Shown: one piece after another, positions 34,407-43,403 of the stretch
How the letters are laid out: each line of letters opens with the position of its first letter
Numbering within the stretch: the first letter of the stretch is position 1
From: Corynebacterium lactis RW2-5
GTDB lineage: Bacteria; Actinomycetota; Actinomycetes; Mycobacteriales; Mycobacteriaceae
Length of the DNA: 64,000 nucleotides
Assembly (NCBI RefSeq): GCF_001274895.1
Contig: NZ_CP006841.1
Span: 1,984,001 to 2,048,000, forward strand
Direction: 5' to 3'
Made by a program: the position numbers and the translations under genes
The notes under the pieces: model-generated
Told to the model about the DNA's origin: nothing
What the model saw: only the letters and a program-made list of their open reading frames with translations
Database searches by the model: none

Positions 34407-35372
34407 TTATTCGCTTGCCGACGGCTGCCCCTGTTTCTCCAGGGCGTCGAGCTGAGCCAGGAAGGCGCGGGCCGCGACACGGGTGCGCTCCTCTGCTCCA
34501 GATGCGGTTTCCAAGCCCGGCGTGGGGACGAGAATCTCAACCGGAATCTCTGCGTCGCTCATGCCCAGGGCACGGGCACGAGCAATCGCCTTCTCTGCGA
34601 GAGCCAGGGCCGGCAGCTGCTCGGACGGCTGCGAGCGCGGGCGACCACGGCCGGAGTTCCACAACTTCTCCTGCTCCGCCTCGGAGACCATTTCGCCGGT
34701 CTTAACGGAGCCGTCGAACAGGTACGGCTGACGGGCGCGCATCTTCAGGATGAACCCGGCTGCGACACCGTCGAAGTCGAAGTCCTCCGCAATCTCTGCG
34801 TGAAAGAGAACCTGCAGGAGCAGGTCGGACAGCTCGCTGCGGATGTCACCGCCCTCGTTCACCGCATCTACGAACTCGTAGGTCTCCTCAATGAGGTACG
34901 GCAAAAGGCTCTCGTGTGTCTGCTTTGCCTCCCATTGGCCAGTGCGACGGGCCGCCGCCATGATATCGACAGCCTCCTCGACGTGCGGCAAGCGAGAGAC
35001 CGTCTGCGCGACCGACGCCGGATCGGGCTCAGCGACCAGCTCGGGAATTGGCTCCGGGGACTCCTCGGCGGCAGCCGAGGCCGTGGCTGAGACCGCGGCG
35101 GCGGGGGCGGAGGCAGGCGGTGTCGGGGCGTCGTCAAGCCCGACCGAGTAGACCGTCTCACCGCGATCAAGGCGATCGAGGACCTCGTCGTTGTCCATGT
35201 CGGTGGTGACCAGAACCTCGGCAGAGGAGACCGAGTGCCCACCGGCGTCGGCGATTGCCCAGCGCACTCGGATGGGGACCTCTTCGGTGTAGCTGACTTC
35301 ACCGGTCAGCAGGCTGGCTGCTTCCAGCGGAATTGCCGTTGGAAACCGGCCATCGAGCTTGATGACAGTCAT
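34407..35372 (-). CDS. mazG: MazG-type nucleoside triphosphate pyrophosphohydrolase
   Basis: 321 aa. The all-alpha NTP pyrophosphatase core is PHVEEAVDIMAAARRTGQWEAKQTHESLLPYLIEETYEFVDAVNEGGDIRSELSDLLLQVLFHAEIAED (Mg2+ ligands EETYE and ELSDLLLQ, about residues 160-185), then PYLFDG. The N-terminal 100 residues are a separate actinobacterial extension with an Ala/Pro/Glu-rich linker. It cleans non-canonical or damaged NTPs from the pool. It is 7 bp downstream of mfd and probably co-transcribed with it. Confidence 0.93.
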   Translation of the reverse strand: MTVIKLDGRFPTAIPLEAASLLTGEVSYTEEVPIRVRWAIADAGGHSVSSAEVLVTTDMDNDEVLDRLDRGETVYSVGLDDAPTPPASAPAAAVSATASAAAEESPEPIPELVAEPDPASVAQTVSRLPHVEEAVDIMAAARRTGQWEAKQTHESLLPYLIEETYEFVDAVNEGGDIRSELSDLLLQVLFHAEIAEDFDFDGVAAGFILKMRARQPYLFDGSVKTGEMVSEAEQEKLWNSGRGRPRSQPSEQLPALALAEKAIARARALGMSDAEIPVEILVPTPGLETASGAEERTRVAARAFLAQLDALEKQGQPSASE

Positions 35373-35379
35373 ACGTTCA

Positions 35380-38300
35380 CTAGTCCTTTCCCGTGTGCGA
35401 GATATCCATACGCGGAATGCCCGCCATTGACGTCAAGAAATCTGCGACCCACTGCACCAGCGCGACGTCTCGCACTGGCTTAGCCCGAAGCCCCTTGCCC
35501 TCCTTCGGCATACCGACGGACACCGTGCGGGTGGCTGCCCTATACGTAGCCTGCGGGTAGAGGCGCTTCAGGCGTACTTGCTTGGAGTCAGCAAGTTCCA
35601 TAGGGGCTATCTTAATGTGCGCACCCATCGCTTGAACCTCATGCACGCCGAATTCGCGGCAAATAATTCGAAGTCGCGATATTACAGCCAGTCGATCCAC
35701 CTCAATGGGTGGGGTGCCGTAGCGATCGACGAGCTCTTCGACGACCACGTCGATTTCATCCAGCGCCTGGGCCGATGCGAACTTACGGTAGGCCTCCAGG
35801 CGCAGGCGTTCCGACGACACGTACTCGGCGGGAATATTTGCATCCACCGGCAGGTCAATCCGGACTTCCTTCGGTTCCTCCTCGGACGCGTCCGGCGTGG
35901 CACCGTCTGCCACGGCCTTGAGCGCGGCGACGGCTTCGCCGACGAGTCGGACGTACATGTCGAAGCCGACGCCCGCGATGTGACCGGACTGCTCGGCGCC
36001 GAGAACGTTGCCAGCACCGCGCATCTCCAGGTCCTTCATGGCCACGGCCATGCCCGCGCCGAGGTCGTTATTCTGCGCGATGGTCGCCAGACGGTCGTAG
36101 GAGGTTTCCGTCAGGGTCTGGTCGGACGGGTATAGGAAATAGGCGTAGGCCCTCTCGCGGGAGCGCCCGACGCGACCGCGCAGCTGGTGGAGCTGGGACA
36201 GGCCCATGTGGTGGGCATTTTCGACGATTAGGGTGTTCGCGTTGGCGATGTCCAGGCCAGTCTCCACGATGGTTGTGCAGACGAGTACGTCGTATTCGCG
36301 CTTCCAGAATCCGTCGACCGTGCGCTCCAGCTGCTCCTCCCCCATCTGCCCGTGGGCCACGACGACGCGCGCCTCCGGGACTAGGTTGCGCACATTCTGG
36401 GCGGCTTTGTCGATTGTTGCGACCTTATTGTGCAGGTAGAACACCTGGCCGTCGCGCAGCAACTCGCGTCGGATAGTGGCGGCAATCTGCTTGTCTGAGT
36501 GCGCGCCGACGTAGGTCAGCACCGGGTGGCGGTCCTGCGGTGGGGTGAGGATTTGGCTCATTTCGCGGATACCGGCGATCGACATCTCCAGTGTTCGCGG
36601 AATCGGGGTCGCGGACATGGTCAGCACGTCGACGTGGTGGCGCAGCGCCTTGATGTGCTCCTTGTGCTCGACGCCGAAGCGCTGCTCCTCGTCGACGATG
36701 ACCAGGCCGAGTTCCTTCCACTGCACGCCGGTTTGCAGCAGACGGTGGGTGCCGATGACAATATCGACTTCGCCGGATTTGAGCCCCTCGAGGGTCTTCT
36801 TCGACTCCTTCGGGGAGGTAAAGCGCGACAGCCCGCGAATGGTGACCGGGAAGTCCTCCATGCGCTGGGTGAATGTCGCCAGGTGCTGCTGCGCCAGCAG
36901 CGTGGTCGGAACCAGCACGGCGACCTGTCGACCGTCCTGGACGGCCTTGAACGCGGCTCGAAGTGCGACTTCGGTCTTGCCGTAGCCAACGTCGCCAATA
37001 AGCACGCGGTCCATCGGCACTGGCTTTTCCATATCCGACTTAATCTCGTCGATTGCTTGGAGCTGGTCTTCGGTCTCGGTGAAGGGGAAGTTGTCCTCCA
37101 TCTCGGACTGCCAGGGCGAGTCCGGCGCGAACGCGTGGCCTGGTGAGGCCTGACGCTCCGCATAGAGCTTGACCAGCTCTTCGGCGATTTCTCGCACCGC
37201 ACCGCGCGCCTTGCGCTTGGTGGACTTCCAGTCCGAGCCGCCCATCTTGGACAGGTGCGGTTTTTCGCCGCCGACGTAGCGCGACAGCAGGTCCAGGCTC
37301 TCCATGGGCACGAAGAGCTGGTCCGCCGGGCCTCCCCTCTTGGAGGGCGCATACTCCAGCACCACGTACTCGCGGCGCGCCTGGTCCTCGCCCGCGCCTA
37401 TCGTGCGTTCGGTCAGCTTCACAAACCGCCCGATGCCGTGGGTGTCGTGGACCACAAAATCGCCGGCCTTCAGCGCCAGAGGGTCGACGCGGCCTCGCCT
37501 CTTCGCCGGCTTGCGACGTCCGCCGAGCGCTCCCTCGGCCACGCGGTTGCCGGTGAGGTCTTCCTCCGTCACCAGCGTCAGCGCGCCGCCCGGGATGCGC
37601 GGAAACACGAGTCCGCCGTGCAGCACTCCCTGGTAGACAGTCACCCTCCCCGGCTCGGGCTGTTCCGGCCCTGTAGCGGTCCGGGTTGCGATTCCGGCCT
37701 CGCGGAACTTCTCCGCTTGCCGACGCGCCCCAGCAGGCGTCGCCGCAACGTAGGCCGCGCGCTCACCGCCGACGGTGGCCTCACGCAGGTGCTTCATCAT
37801 CGCGCCAATTTCCTTCAGGTCACCGCGCGGAGCGGGCCCCGGCTCGAAGGTCAGCGGCAGCACATCGCCCTCGTCAACCCCGGCCTCCAGCATGCCGGGA
37901 GGCGAAATACTCCAGGACGGAGACATATTGATGCTGCCCAGGCTGCGGTATGCGCTTGGTTCCAGCCCATCTGTCGCAATCGGGGCTGACCCGCCCATTG
38001 CAGCGGTTTCCCAGGCCGCAGCCATGAATTCTTCTCCGGCACTGATGAGGTCGGCGGCCCTGGACCGAATGCGCTCCGGGCTGCACACGAGGGTGTGCGT
38101 GCCCTCCGGCATCAGCTCGGTCAGCATCTTCATCGGATGCTTCGAGATCAGGGGAATCAGCGCTTCCATGCCCTCGACCCACTGCCCGTCGGAGATGCGG
38201 GTGAGCATCTCCTGGACCTGCCCGGTGCGCGTCGCTGCCAATTCTTCCGCGGCGGCGCGGACATTGTCGTCGATAAGCAGAGCTCGGCAGGGGTAGATCT

Positions 38301-38991
38301 CGAGGGCCTCAATCTCGACCTCGGCGATGGTGCGCTGGTCTCCAACGGAGAATGCACGCACGTCGGTGACTTCGTCTCCCCAGAGCTCAATGCGCACGGG
38401 TAGCTCGCCGTTGGCCGGAAACACGTCAACAATGCCGCCGCGCACGGCGAACTGTCCACGCCTGCCCACCATGTCTACGTGCGAATAGCCGTGATGGACA
38501 AGGCGCTCGACGAGATTCTCGCAGTCGTGGTCGGCGCGGATCTCGATGGGAGCCGCGGCGGGGTCTGCGCTGTCGTCGACGATCGGCTGCACCAGCGAGC
38601 GCACCGCTGCGATCAGCACCCGAACCGAGCCGTCGCGCACTCCTTGTAGAGCCCTGCGGCGCCGGGACACGGTGTCCACTGCGGGAGAGAGCTTCTCGTG
38701 CGGCAAAGTTTCCCAGGAGGGGAACATGGCGACGCGATCGCCAATCATGGAGGAAACCTCGGCCGTGAGGTCCTCCGCCTCACGGCCGGTTGCGGTGACC
38801 ACCAGAACCGGAACCTTCGACGACAGCGCATGAATCAGGTGCGAGCGCACCGCGTCGACGCCTGACAGGGCGAGTCCGTCCTCCCCTACTCTGCCGAGCA
38901 CTCCGACGAACTGAGGATCCGTCGCAATCAGCCCCGCAAGTCCCGAAAGCGGATGGACTAACTGGGCGGACTGCGAAGGAGAGGTTGGCAT
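35380..38991 (-). CDS. mfd: Transcription-repair coupling factor Mfd
   Basis: 1203 aa SF2 translocase that removes stalled RNA polymerase and recruits UvrABC. Order: UvrB-homology region in the first 350 residues (VVTATGREAEDL, MFPSWETLPHEKLSP, VDIVDVFPA-like GGIVDVFPANGELPVRIE), RNAP-interaction domain (LKAGDFVVHDTHGIGRFVKL, YVVLEYAPSKRGGPADQLFVPMESLD), helicase motifs (Walker A GDVGYGKTEVALRAAFKAV, DEEQRFGV, TMSATPIPRTL, VVAHGQMGEEQLE, QLRGRVGRSRERAYAYF) and the C-terminal TRCF domain. Complete. Confidence 0.98.
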   Translation of the reverse strand: MPTSPSQSAQLVHPLSGLAGLIATDPQFVGVLGRVGEDGLALSGVDAVRSHLIHALSSKVPVLVVTATGREAEDLTAEVSSMIGDRVAMFPSWETLPHEKLSPAVDTVSRRRRALQGVRDGSVRVLIAAVRSLVQPIVDDSADPAAAPIEIRADHDCENLVERLVHHGYSHVDMVGRRGQFAVRGGIVDVFPANGELPVRIELWGDEVTDVRAFSVGDQRTIAEVEIEALEIYPCRALLIDDNVRAAAEELAATRTGQVQEMLTRISDGQWVEGMEALIPLISKHPMKMLTELMPEGTHTLVCSPERIRSRAADLISAGEEFMAAAWETAAMGGSAPIATDGLEPSAYRSLGSINMSPSWSISPPGMLEAGVDEGDVLPLTFEPGPAPRGDLKEIGAMMKHLREATVGGERAAYVAATPAGARRQAEKFREAGIATRTATGPEQPEPGRVTVYQGVLHGGLVFPRIPGGALTLVTEEDLTGNRVAEGALGGRRKPAKRRGRVDPLALKAGDFVVHDTHGIGRFVKLTERTIGAGEDQARREYVVLEYAPSKRGGPADQLFVPMESLDLLSRYVGGEKPHLSKMGGSDWKSTKRKARGAVREIAEELVKLYAERQASPGHAFAPDSPWQSEMEDNFPFTETEDQLQAIDEIKSDMEKPVPMDRVLIGDVGYGKTEVALRAAFKAVQDGRQVAVLVPTTLLAQQHLATFTQRMEDFPVTIRGLSRFTSPKESKKTLEGLKSGEVDIVIGTHRLLQTGVQWKELGLVIVDEEQRFGVEHKEHIKALRHHVDVLTMSATPIPRTLEMSIAGIREMSQILTPPQDRHPVLTYVGAHSDKQIAATIRRELLRDGQVFYLHNKVATIDKAAQNVRNLVPEARVVVAHGQMGEEQLERTVDGFWKREYDVLVCTTIVETGLDIANANTLIVENAHHMGLSQLHQLRGRVGRSRERAYAYFLYPSDQTLTETSYDRLATIAQNNDLGAGMAVAMKDLEMRGAGNVLGAEQSGHIAGVGFDMYVRLVGEAVAALKAVADGATPDASEEEPKEVRIDLPVDANIPAEYVSSERLRLEAYRKFASAQALDEIDVVVEELVDRYGTPPIEVDRLAVISRLRIICREFGVHEVQAMGAHIKIAPMELADSKQVRLKRLYPQATYRAATRTVSVGMPKEGKGLRAKPVRDVALVQWVADFLTSMAGIPRMDISHTGKD

Positions 38992-39001
38992 AGCATCAAT
39001 A

Positions 39002-39022
39002 TAGCTAAGCGAAATTTAGCTA
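39002..39022. promoter_or_regulatory. Palindrome between tetR and mfd
   Basis: TAGCTAA (39002-39008) and TTAGCTA (39016-39022) form a perfect 7-bp inverted repeat with a 7-nt spacer. It overlaps the stop codon of the upstream tetR and lies 11-31 bp before the mfd start. It may be an operator of that regulator. No T run follows, so it is a poor terminator. Confidence 0.45.
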
Positions 39023-39712
39023 CGCGCCTCGAAGCGGGTCCGCCTCGGCGCCTGCTCCGAAAGTGGCACCCTGCTCGGCAGTCTCGGCCTCGGCGACTTC
39101 GGCCTTACTGCGCAGACTCGGCGCGGATTCCATGCCGGCCAGGCCGTTCCAGCAGAGGTTGACGATGTGCGCGGCGACGGTCTCCTTATCCGGGCTGCGC
39201 TTCTCCAGCCACCAACGGGCCGTCTGCGATACCATCCCGACCAGGCAGTTTCCGTAGAGGACCGCCATGGACGGGTCGAATCCGGCGCGTACGAAGGCGT
39301 CGGCAAGAATCGGGGTGACCGACTCCGTGGCATTGTTCAGCAGAGTCTCGTACCCGCCGGCGATGCCGGGATCCCTAGAGATAATGGAAAAGCCCTCGGG
39401 ATTTTCCTCCACATAGGTAAGCAGCGCGAGCACCGCCTGCTCGATGCGGTAGCGAGAACGCCCCAGCGACAGCGCCTGGCGAATCGTGCTGTCGAGAACT
39501 TCCATCTCATGCTGGACGACGGTCTCGTACAGGCGCTCCTTGGTGCCGAAATGCTCGTAGACAACAGGCTTTGAAACTCCGGCTGCGGCGGCGATTTCCT
39601 CCATCGATGCAGCGTCGGGCCCCTTCGTTGCGAAAATGCCGCGGCTGACCTCAATCAGCTGCGCTCTGCGCTGTGGCCCGGTCATGCGTCGTCTCGGAGA
39701 ATTGGCTGCCAT
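39020..39712 (-). CDS. TetR-family transcriptional regulator (Rv1019-like)
   Basis: 230 aa. N-terminal HTH: TGPQRRAQLIEVSRGIFATKGPDAASMEEIAAAAGVSKPVVYEHFGTKERLY (about residues 11-62). The ligand domain is alpha-helical with a C-terminal tail rich in Ala/Glu. The same regulator sits between mfd and glmU in mycobacteria (Rv1019), so it may control mfd-mazG; only 28 bp separate it from mfd. A second imperfect repeat, TTTAG...CTAAA, lies just before its own start (39716-39734 region), consistent with autoregulation. Confidence 0.9.
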   Translation of the reverse strand: MAANSPRRRMTGPQRRAQLIEVSRGIFATKGPDAASMEEIAAAAGVSKPVVYEHFGTKERLYETVVQHEMEVLDSTIRQALSLGRSRYRIEQAVLALLTYVEENPEGFSIISRDPGIAGGYETLLNNATESVTPILADAFVRAGFDPSMAVLYGNCLVGMVSQTARWWLEKRSPDKETVAAHIVNLCWNGLAGMESAPSLRSKAEVAEAETAEQGATFGAGAEADPLRGA

Positions 39713-39790
39713 GCTTTTTAGATTAGTGGCTAAAGACTTGCTATCGTGTACCCAGGCGGACGGAACGCATATTCCGGCTCATCCCGCCAA

Positions 39791-39864
39791 TCTCCTATGG
39801 TGTAATGGCAACACTCCGGTTTTTGGTACCGGCATTCTAGGTTCGAGTCCTGGTGGGAGAGCCA
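39791..39864 (+). tRNA. tRNA-Gln (anticodon UUG)
   Basis: Acceptor stem TCTCCTA/TGGGAGA, anticodon arm CCGGT-TTTTGGT-ACCGG with anticodon TTG, T-arm with GGTTCGAGTCC, discriminator G and encoded CCA at 39862-39864. A tRNA-Gln also precedes glmU in mycobacteria. Confidence 0.95.
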
Positions 39865-39933
39865 ACGGGGGGCCTATCCCCGATTTTCGCCCCGCCGTGA
39901 CCGTGACGCACCCGATCGAGGAGTAGCAAGTAC

Positions 39934-41421
39934 ATGTCAAACGGTTCGGCCACCGCTGTGGTCATTTTGGCCGCAGGCCAGGGCACCCGCATGAAGTCAG
40001 ATACGCCGAAAATGCTTCACGCAATCGGCGGCCGCACCATGTTGGAGCACGCCCTCTACGCGGCCAAGGGCATCAATCCGGACCAAATCGCAGTAGTCGT
40101 GGGGCACCAGCGCGACAAAGTCATCCAGGCTATCGGAGCCTGGCAGAAAGCTACTGACTTCGGCTCGGTCGCTATCGCTCACCAAGAAGAGCAAAAGGGA
40201 ACCGGACACGCCGTGCAGTGCGCACTCGATGACTCTGCTCTGAAGGACTTCGAGGGGACCGTCCTGGTCACCACCTCCGACGTGCCCCTTCTGGATTCGG
40301 TCGCGCTGGCCGCTCTCCTCGAGGAGCACAATCGCAAGCCCCGCGCCGCGGTCACGGTACTGACCTCCACCGCAGACAACCCGCACGGCTACGGCCGCAT
40401 CGTCCGCAACGCCGACGGCGAGGTCTTGCGCATCGTCGAGGAAAAGGACGCCAGCGCCGCTGAACGCGCGATCACCGAGGTCAACTCCGGCGTGTACGCT
40501 TTCGACGCCCAGACTCTGGCCAGCGCGCTGTCGCAGCTGGACACAAATAACGCGCAGGGCGAGCTCTACCTCACCGATGTCATCGGCATCGCCCGCGAGG
40601 CCGACCGCTCGGTGCGCGGACACCGGCTTACCGATGCCACGGTCGTCGCCGGTGTCAACGACCGCGTGCAGCTTGCCACACTCGGCCGCGAAATGAACCG
40701 TCGCAACTGCGAGGCTGCGATGCGGGGCGGTGCAACAATCGTCGACCCGGCCACCACTTGGATCGACGTCGATGTCCAGATCGGTCGCGACGTCACCATT
40801 CTGCCGGGCACCCAGCTCCACGGAAAGACAATTATTGGCGACGGCGCCACTGTCGGACCGGATACGACGCTGACCAATATGACCGTCGGCAAGCGTGCAA
40901 ACGTCGTGCGCACCCACGGTTCCGATTCGGAGATTGGCGAGGAGGCCAACGTCGGCCCCTTCACCTACATCCGACCGGGCACGAAGCTGGGCGTCGGCGC
41001 GAAGCTGGGCGGATTCGTTGAGGCGAAGAACGCGCAGATCGGCAACGGCTCCAAGGTCCCGCACCTGACCTACGTCGGCGACGCGGAGATTGGTGAGCAC
41101 TCCAATATCGGAGCGTCGAGCGTATTCGTCAACTACGACGGGGTTAACAAGCACCGCACTGTCATCGGCAGCCATGTGCGCACCGGATCCGACACTATGT
41201 TCATCGCCCCGGTGACCGTGGGTGATGGGGCGTACTCGGGAGCGGGTACTGTTATTAAGGATGACGTTCCCCCGGGAGCACTGGCAGTCAGTGGTGGCCG
41301 CCAGCGCAACATCGACGGTTGGGTCGCGCGCAAGCGCCCCGGCACTGCAGCTGCCGAGGCCGCCCAAGCTGCAGAGGCTGCGGGAAACGCCAGCAAAATC
41401 AAGGAAGACCAGGAAGGCTAG
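39934..41421 (+). CDS. glmU: Bifunctional GlcNAc-1-phosphate uridyltransferase/glucosamine-1-phosphate acetyltransferase
   Basis: 495 aa, making UDP-GlcNAc for peptidoglycan. N-terminal nucleotidyltransferase: [91 protein letters not shown]. From about residue 255 a left-handed beta-helix of hexapeptide repeats ends with [60 protein letters not shown]. The C-terminus has an Ala/Glu-rich tail. GAGGAG precedes ATG 39934. prs follows after 7 bp. Confidence 0.97.
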   Translation: MSNGSATAVVILAAGQGTRMKSDTPKMLHAIGGRTMLEHALYAAKGINPDQIAVVVGHQRDKVIQAIGAWQKATDFGSVAIAHQEEQKGTGHAVQCALDDSALKDFEGTVLVTTSDVPLLDSVALAALLEEHNRKPRAAVTVLTSTADNPHGYGRIVRNADGEVLRIVEEKDASAAERAITEVNSGVYAFDAQTLASALSQLDTNNAQGELYLTDVIGIAREADRSVRGHRLTDATVVAGVNDRVQLATLGREMNRRNCEAAMRGGATIVDPATTWIDVDVQIGRDVTILPGTQLHGKTIIGDGATVGPDTTLTNMTVGKRANVVRTHGSDSEIGEEANVGPFTYIRPGTKLGVGAKLGGFVEAKNAQIGNGSKVPHLTYVGDAEIGEHSNIGASSVFVNYDGVNKHRTVIGSHVRTGSDTMFIAPVTVGDGAYSGAGTVIKDDVPPGALAVSGGRQRNIDGWVARKRPGTAAAEAAQAAEAAGNASKIKEDQEG

Positions 41422-41428
41422 ACGGCAG

Positions 41429-42406
41429 ATGACCGGCCAGTGGATCGATAACCAAAAGAACCTCATGCTCTTCTCCGGAAGGGCTCACCCGGAGCTGGGT
41501 GAGGCGGTCGCCAAGGAGTTGGGCATTGAGCTCACCCCGATGACCGCGCGCGACTTCGCAAACGGCGAGATCTTCGTTCGCTACGAGGAGTCCGTCCGCG
41601 GCTCCGACGCCTTCGTCCTGCAGGCGCACCCGGCACCGCTGAACAAGTGGCTTGTCGAGCAGCTCATCATGATCGACGCCCTCAAGCGTGGCTCCGCGAA
41701 GCGAATCACCGCTATCCTGCCGTTCTTCCCGTACGCACGCCAGGATAAGAAGCACCGCGGCCGCGAGCCGATTTCCGCTCGCCTCGTCGCTGACCTGCTC
41801 AAGACCGCGGGCGCTGACCGCATCGTCTCCGTCGACTTGCACACGGATCAGATTCAGGGATTCTTCGACGGACCGGTCGACCACATGCACGCAATGCCGA
41901 TTCTGGCCGACTACATCAAGGAAAACTACTCCCTGGACAACCTGTGCGTGGTCTCCCCTGATGCCGGCCGCGTGAAGGTCTCCGAGAAGTGGGCCAACAC
42001 CCTGGGCGATGCTCCGATGGCCTTCATCCACAAGACCCGCTCGGTCGATGTCGCCAACCAGGTCGTCGCCAACCGCGTCGTCGGCGAGGTTTCCGGCAAG
42101 ACCTGCCTGCTGATCGACGACATGATTGACACCGGCGGAACCATCGCCGGCGCTGTGAACGTCCTGCGCCAGGCCGGAGCTACTGACGTCATCATCGCGA
42201 CTACCCACGGCGTCTTCTCCGATCCGGCACGCGAGCGTCTGTCCAAGTGCGGCGCACGCGAGGTCATCACCACCGACACCCTGCCACAGTCCACCGAGGG
42301 CTGGGACAACCTCACCGTTCTCCCGATTGCCCCGCTGCTGGCCAAGACCATCCACGAGATCTTCGAAAACGGCTCCGTGACCACCCTCTTCGAGGGCCAG
42401 GCCTAA
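41429..42406 (+). CDS. prs: Ribose-phosphate pyrophosphokinase
   Basis: 325 aa from ATG 41429. PRPP synthase: LMLFSGRAHPELGEAVAKELGIELTPMTARDFANGEIFVRYEESVRGSDAFVLQ, the ATP loop ILPFFPYARQDKKHRGREPISARLVADLL, the Mg2+-binding SVDLHTDQIQGFFDGPVDHMHA, and the PRPP signature CLLIDDMIDTGGTIAGA. Complete. It feeds nucleotide, histidine and tryptophan synthesis. Very close to glmU, so co-transcribed, and followed by a terminator. Confidence 0.97.
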   Translation: MTGQWIDNQKNLMLFSGRAHPELGEAVAKELGIELTPMTARDFANGEIFVRYEESVRGSDAFVLQAHPAPLNKWLVEQLIMIDALKRGSAKRITAILPFFPYARQDKKHRGREPISARLVADLLKTAGADRIVSVDLHTDQIQGFFDGPVDHMHAMPILADYIKENYSLDNLCVVSPDAGRVKVSEKWANTLGDAPMAFIHKTRSVDVANQVVANRVVGEVSGKTCLLIDDMIDTGGTIAGAVNVLRQAGATDVIIATTHGVFSDPARERLSKCGAREVITTDTLPQSTEGWDNLTVLPIAPLLAKTIHEIFENGSVTTLFEGQA

Positions 42407-42432
42407 GCCGCTTTCGGCGCTTGACGACGTCT

Positions 42433-42486
42433 CCCCGCCCCTCTTGAAGCTCCCCGCGGGCTCGAGGGGGCGGGGTTTGTCTTTTC
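42433..42486 (+). terminator. Terminator of glmU-prs
   Basis: CCCCGCCCCTC (42433-42443) pairs with GAGGGGGCGGGG (42464-42475) around a partly paired loop, followed by TTTGTCTTTT. The T tract also overlaps the -35 of the rplY promoter. Confidence 0.85.
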
Positions 42487-42661
42487 TCGCTGCTCTGAAC
42501 TACAATTCCCCGAGTAAGTCTCGGCGAGGGTGGCCCTTAAATTTTCAGCGGCTGCCGTTATCGACGCGACGCTCGCGATTATTCACAGCACCTGTAGGTC
42601 TGAACGCGGCACGTGCTCGACTCGACGACTCATCACAAGAATCGTTTAGGAGTCCATTTCC
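42477..42661 (+). promoter_or_regulatory. rplY promoter and long 5' leader
   Basis: TTGTCT (42477-42482), 18 bp, TACAAT (42501-42506) make a good promoter. The predicted start near 42513 leaves about 150 nt of leader before ATG 42662. It contains the hairpin CGAG-TAAGT-CTCG (42511-42523) and GCGACGCTCGCG. Shine-Dalgarno TAGGAG lies about 9 nt before the start. A leader this long suggests post-transcriptional control of L25; no known element is recognised. Confidence 0.6.
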
Positions 42662-43309
42662 ATGGCAAAGCCCAGTATCACCAAGATTGAAGCTCGCAAC
42701 CGCACCGAGTTCGGCAAGGGTGCCGCTCGTCGTGCTCGCGTTGCAGGCGACATCCCGGTTGTCATCTACGGTGCAGACCTCGAGTCCCCGAAGCACATCC
42801 TGGTTGATTCCCTGGAGTTCCACGCCGTCGTCCGTAACCACGGCATCAACGCTGTTCTGGATGTCGACATCGAGGGCGAGTCCCAGCTGTCCATGATCAA
42901 GGCTGTTGACCAGAACCCGCTGACCTTCAACATCGACCACGCTGACCTGCTCGCCATCCACCGCGGCGAGAAGGTCGAGGTCGAGGTTCCGGTTGTCGCC
43001 ACCGGCGAGGTCGCACCGGGCGCCCTGCTCATGCAGGATGCGGAGACCATCCTGGTCGTCGCACCGGTTCTGTCCATTCCGGAAGAGATCGAGGTCTCTG
43101 TCGAGGGCGCCGAGGTCGGCACCCAGGTCCACGCTGGTGCAGTCGAGCTTCCGGAGGGCCTCGAGCTCGCCGACGACGCCGAGCTGCTCATCTTCAACAT
43201 CGTTGAGCCGGAGGAGGATCCGGCCGGTGACGTTGACGCCGACATCGAGGGCATGGGCGAGGCTGAGACCCCGGATGCTCCGGCTGAGGAAGATGAGTCT
43301 GCTGAGTAA
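42662..43309 (+). CDS. rplY: Ribosomal protein bL25 (CTC form)
   Basis: 215 aa. 5S-rRNA-binding N-domain (IEARNRTEFGKGAARRARVAGDIPVVIYGADLESPKHILVDSLEFHAVVRNHGINAVLDVDIEG, residues 8-73) plus the TL5/CTC C-terminal domain (VEVEVPVVATGEVAPGALLMQDAETILVVAPVLSIPEEIEVSVEGAEVGTQVHAGAVELPEGLELADDAELLIFNIV), then an acidic tail of about 30 residues. It occurs upstream of pth in many actinobacteria; here an ABC importer lies between. Confidence 0.96.
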   Translation: MAKPSITKIEARNRTEFGKGAARRARVAGDIPVVIYGADLESPKHILVDSLEFHAVVRNHGINAVLDVDIEGESQLSMIKAVDQNPLTFNIDHADLLAIHRGEKVEVEVPVVATGEVAPGALLMQDAETILVVAPVLSIPEEIEVSVEGAEVGTQVHAGAVELPEGLELADDAELLIFNIVEPEEDPAGDVDADIEGMGEAETPDAPAEEDESAE

Positions 43310-43338
43310 TTTACTGCTCGCAGCTCTAGCTCATGGCT

Positions 43339-43378
43339 AAAAAGAAGGGGACGGATTTTTCCGTCCCCTTCTTTTTTA
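43339..43378 (+). terminator. Terminator of rplY
   Basis: AAAAGAAGGGGACGG pairs with CCGTCCCCTTCTTTTTT around ATTTTT. Strong 14-bp stem with T6; symmetrical A/T flanks could also end the opposite-strand ABC operon. Confidence 0.95.
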
Positions 43379-43403
43379 TGCCCGTGCTGCTCAGCCGTGC
43401 CTC

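Noticed and set aside
39997..41466. 489-aa frame antisense to glmU
   Set aside because: Covers the complete glmU on the other strand, has no family resemblance and no ribosome-binding site.
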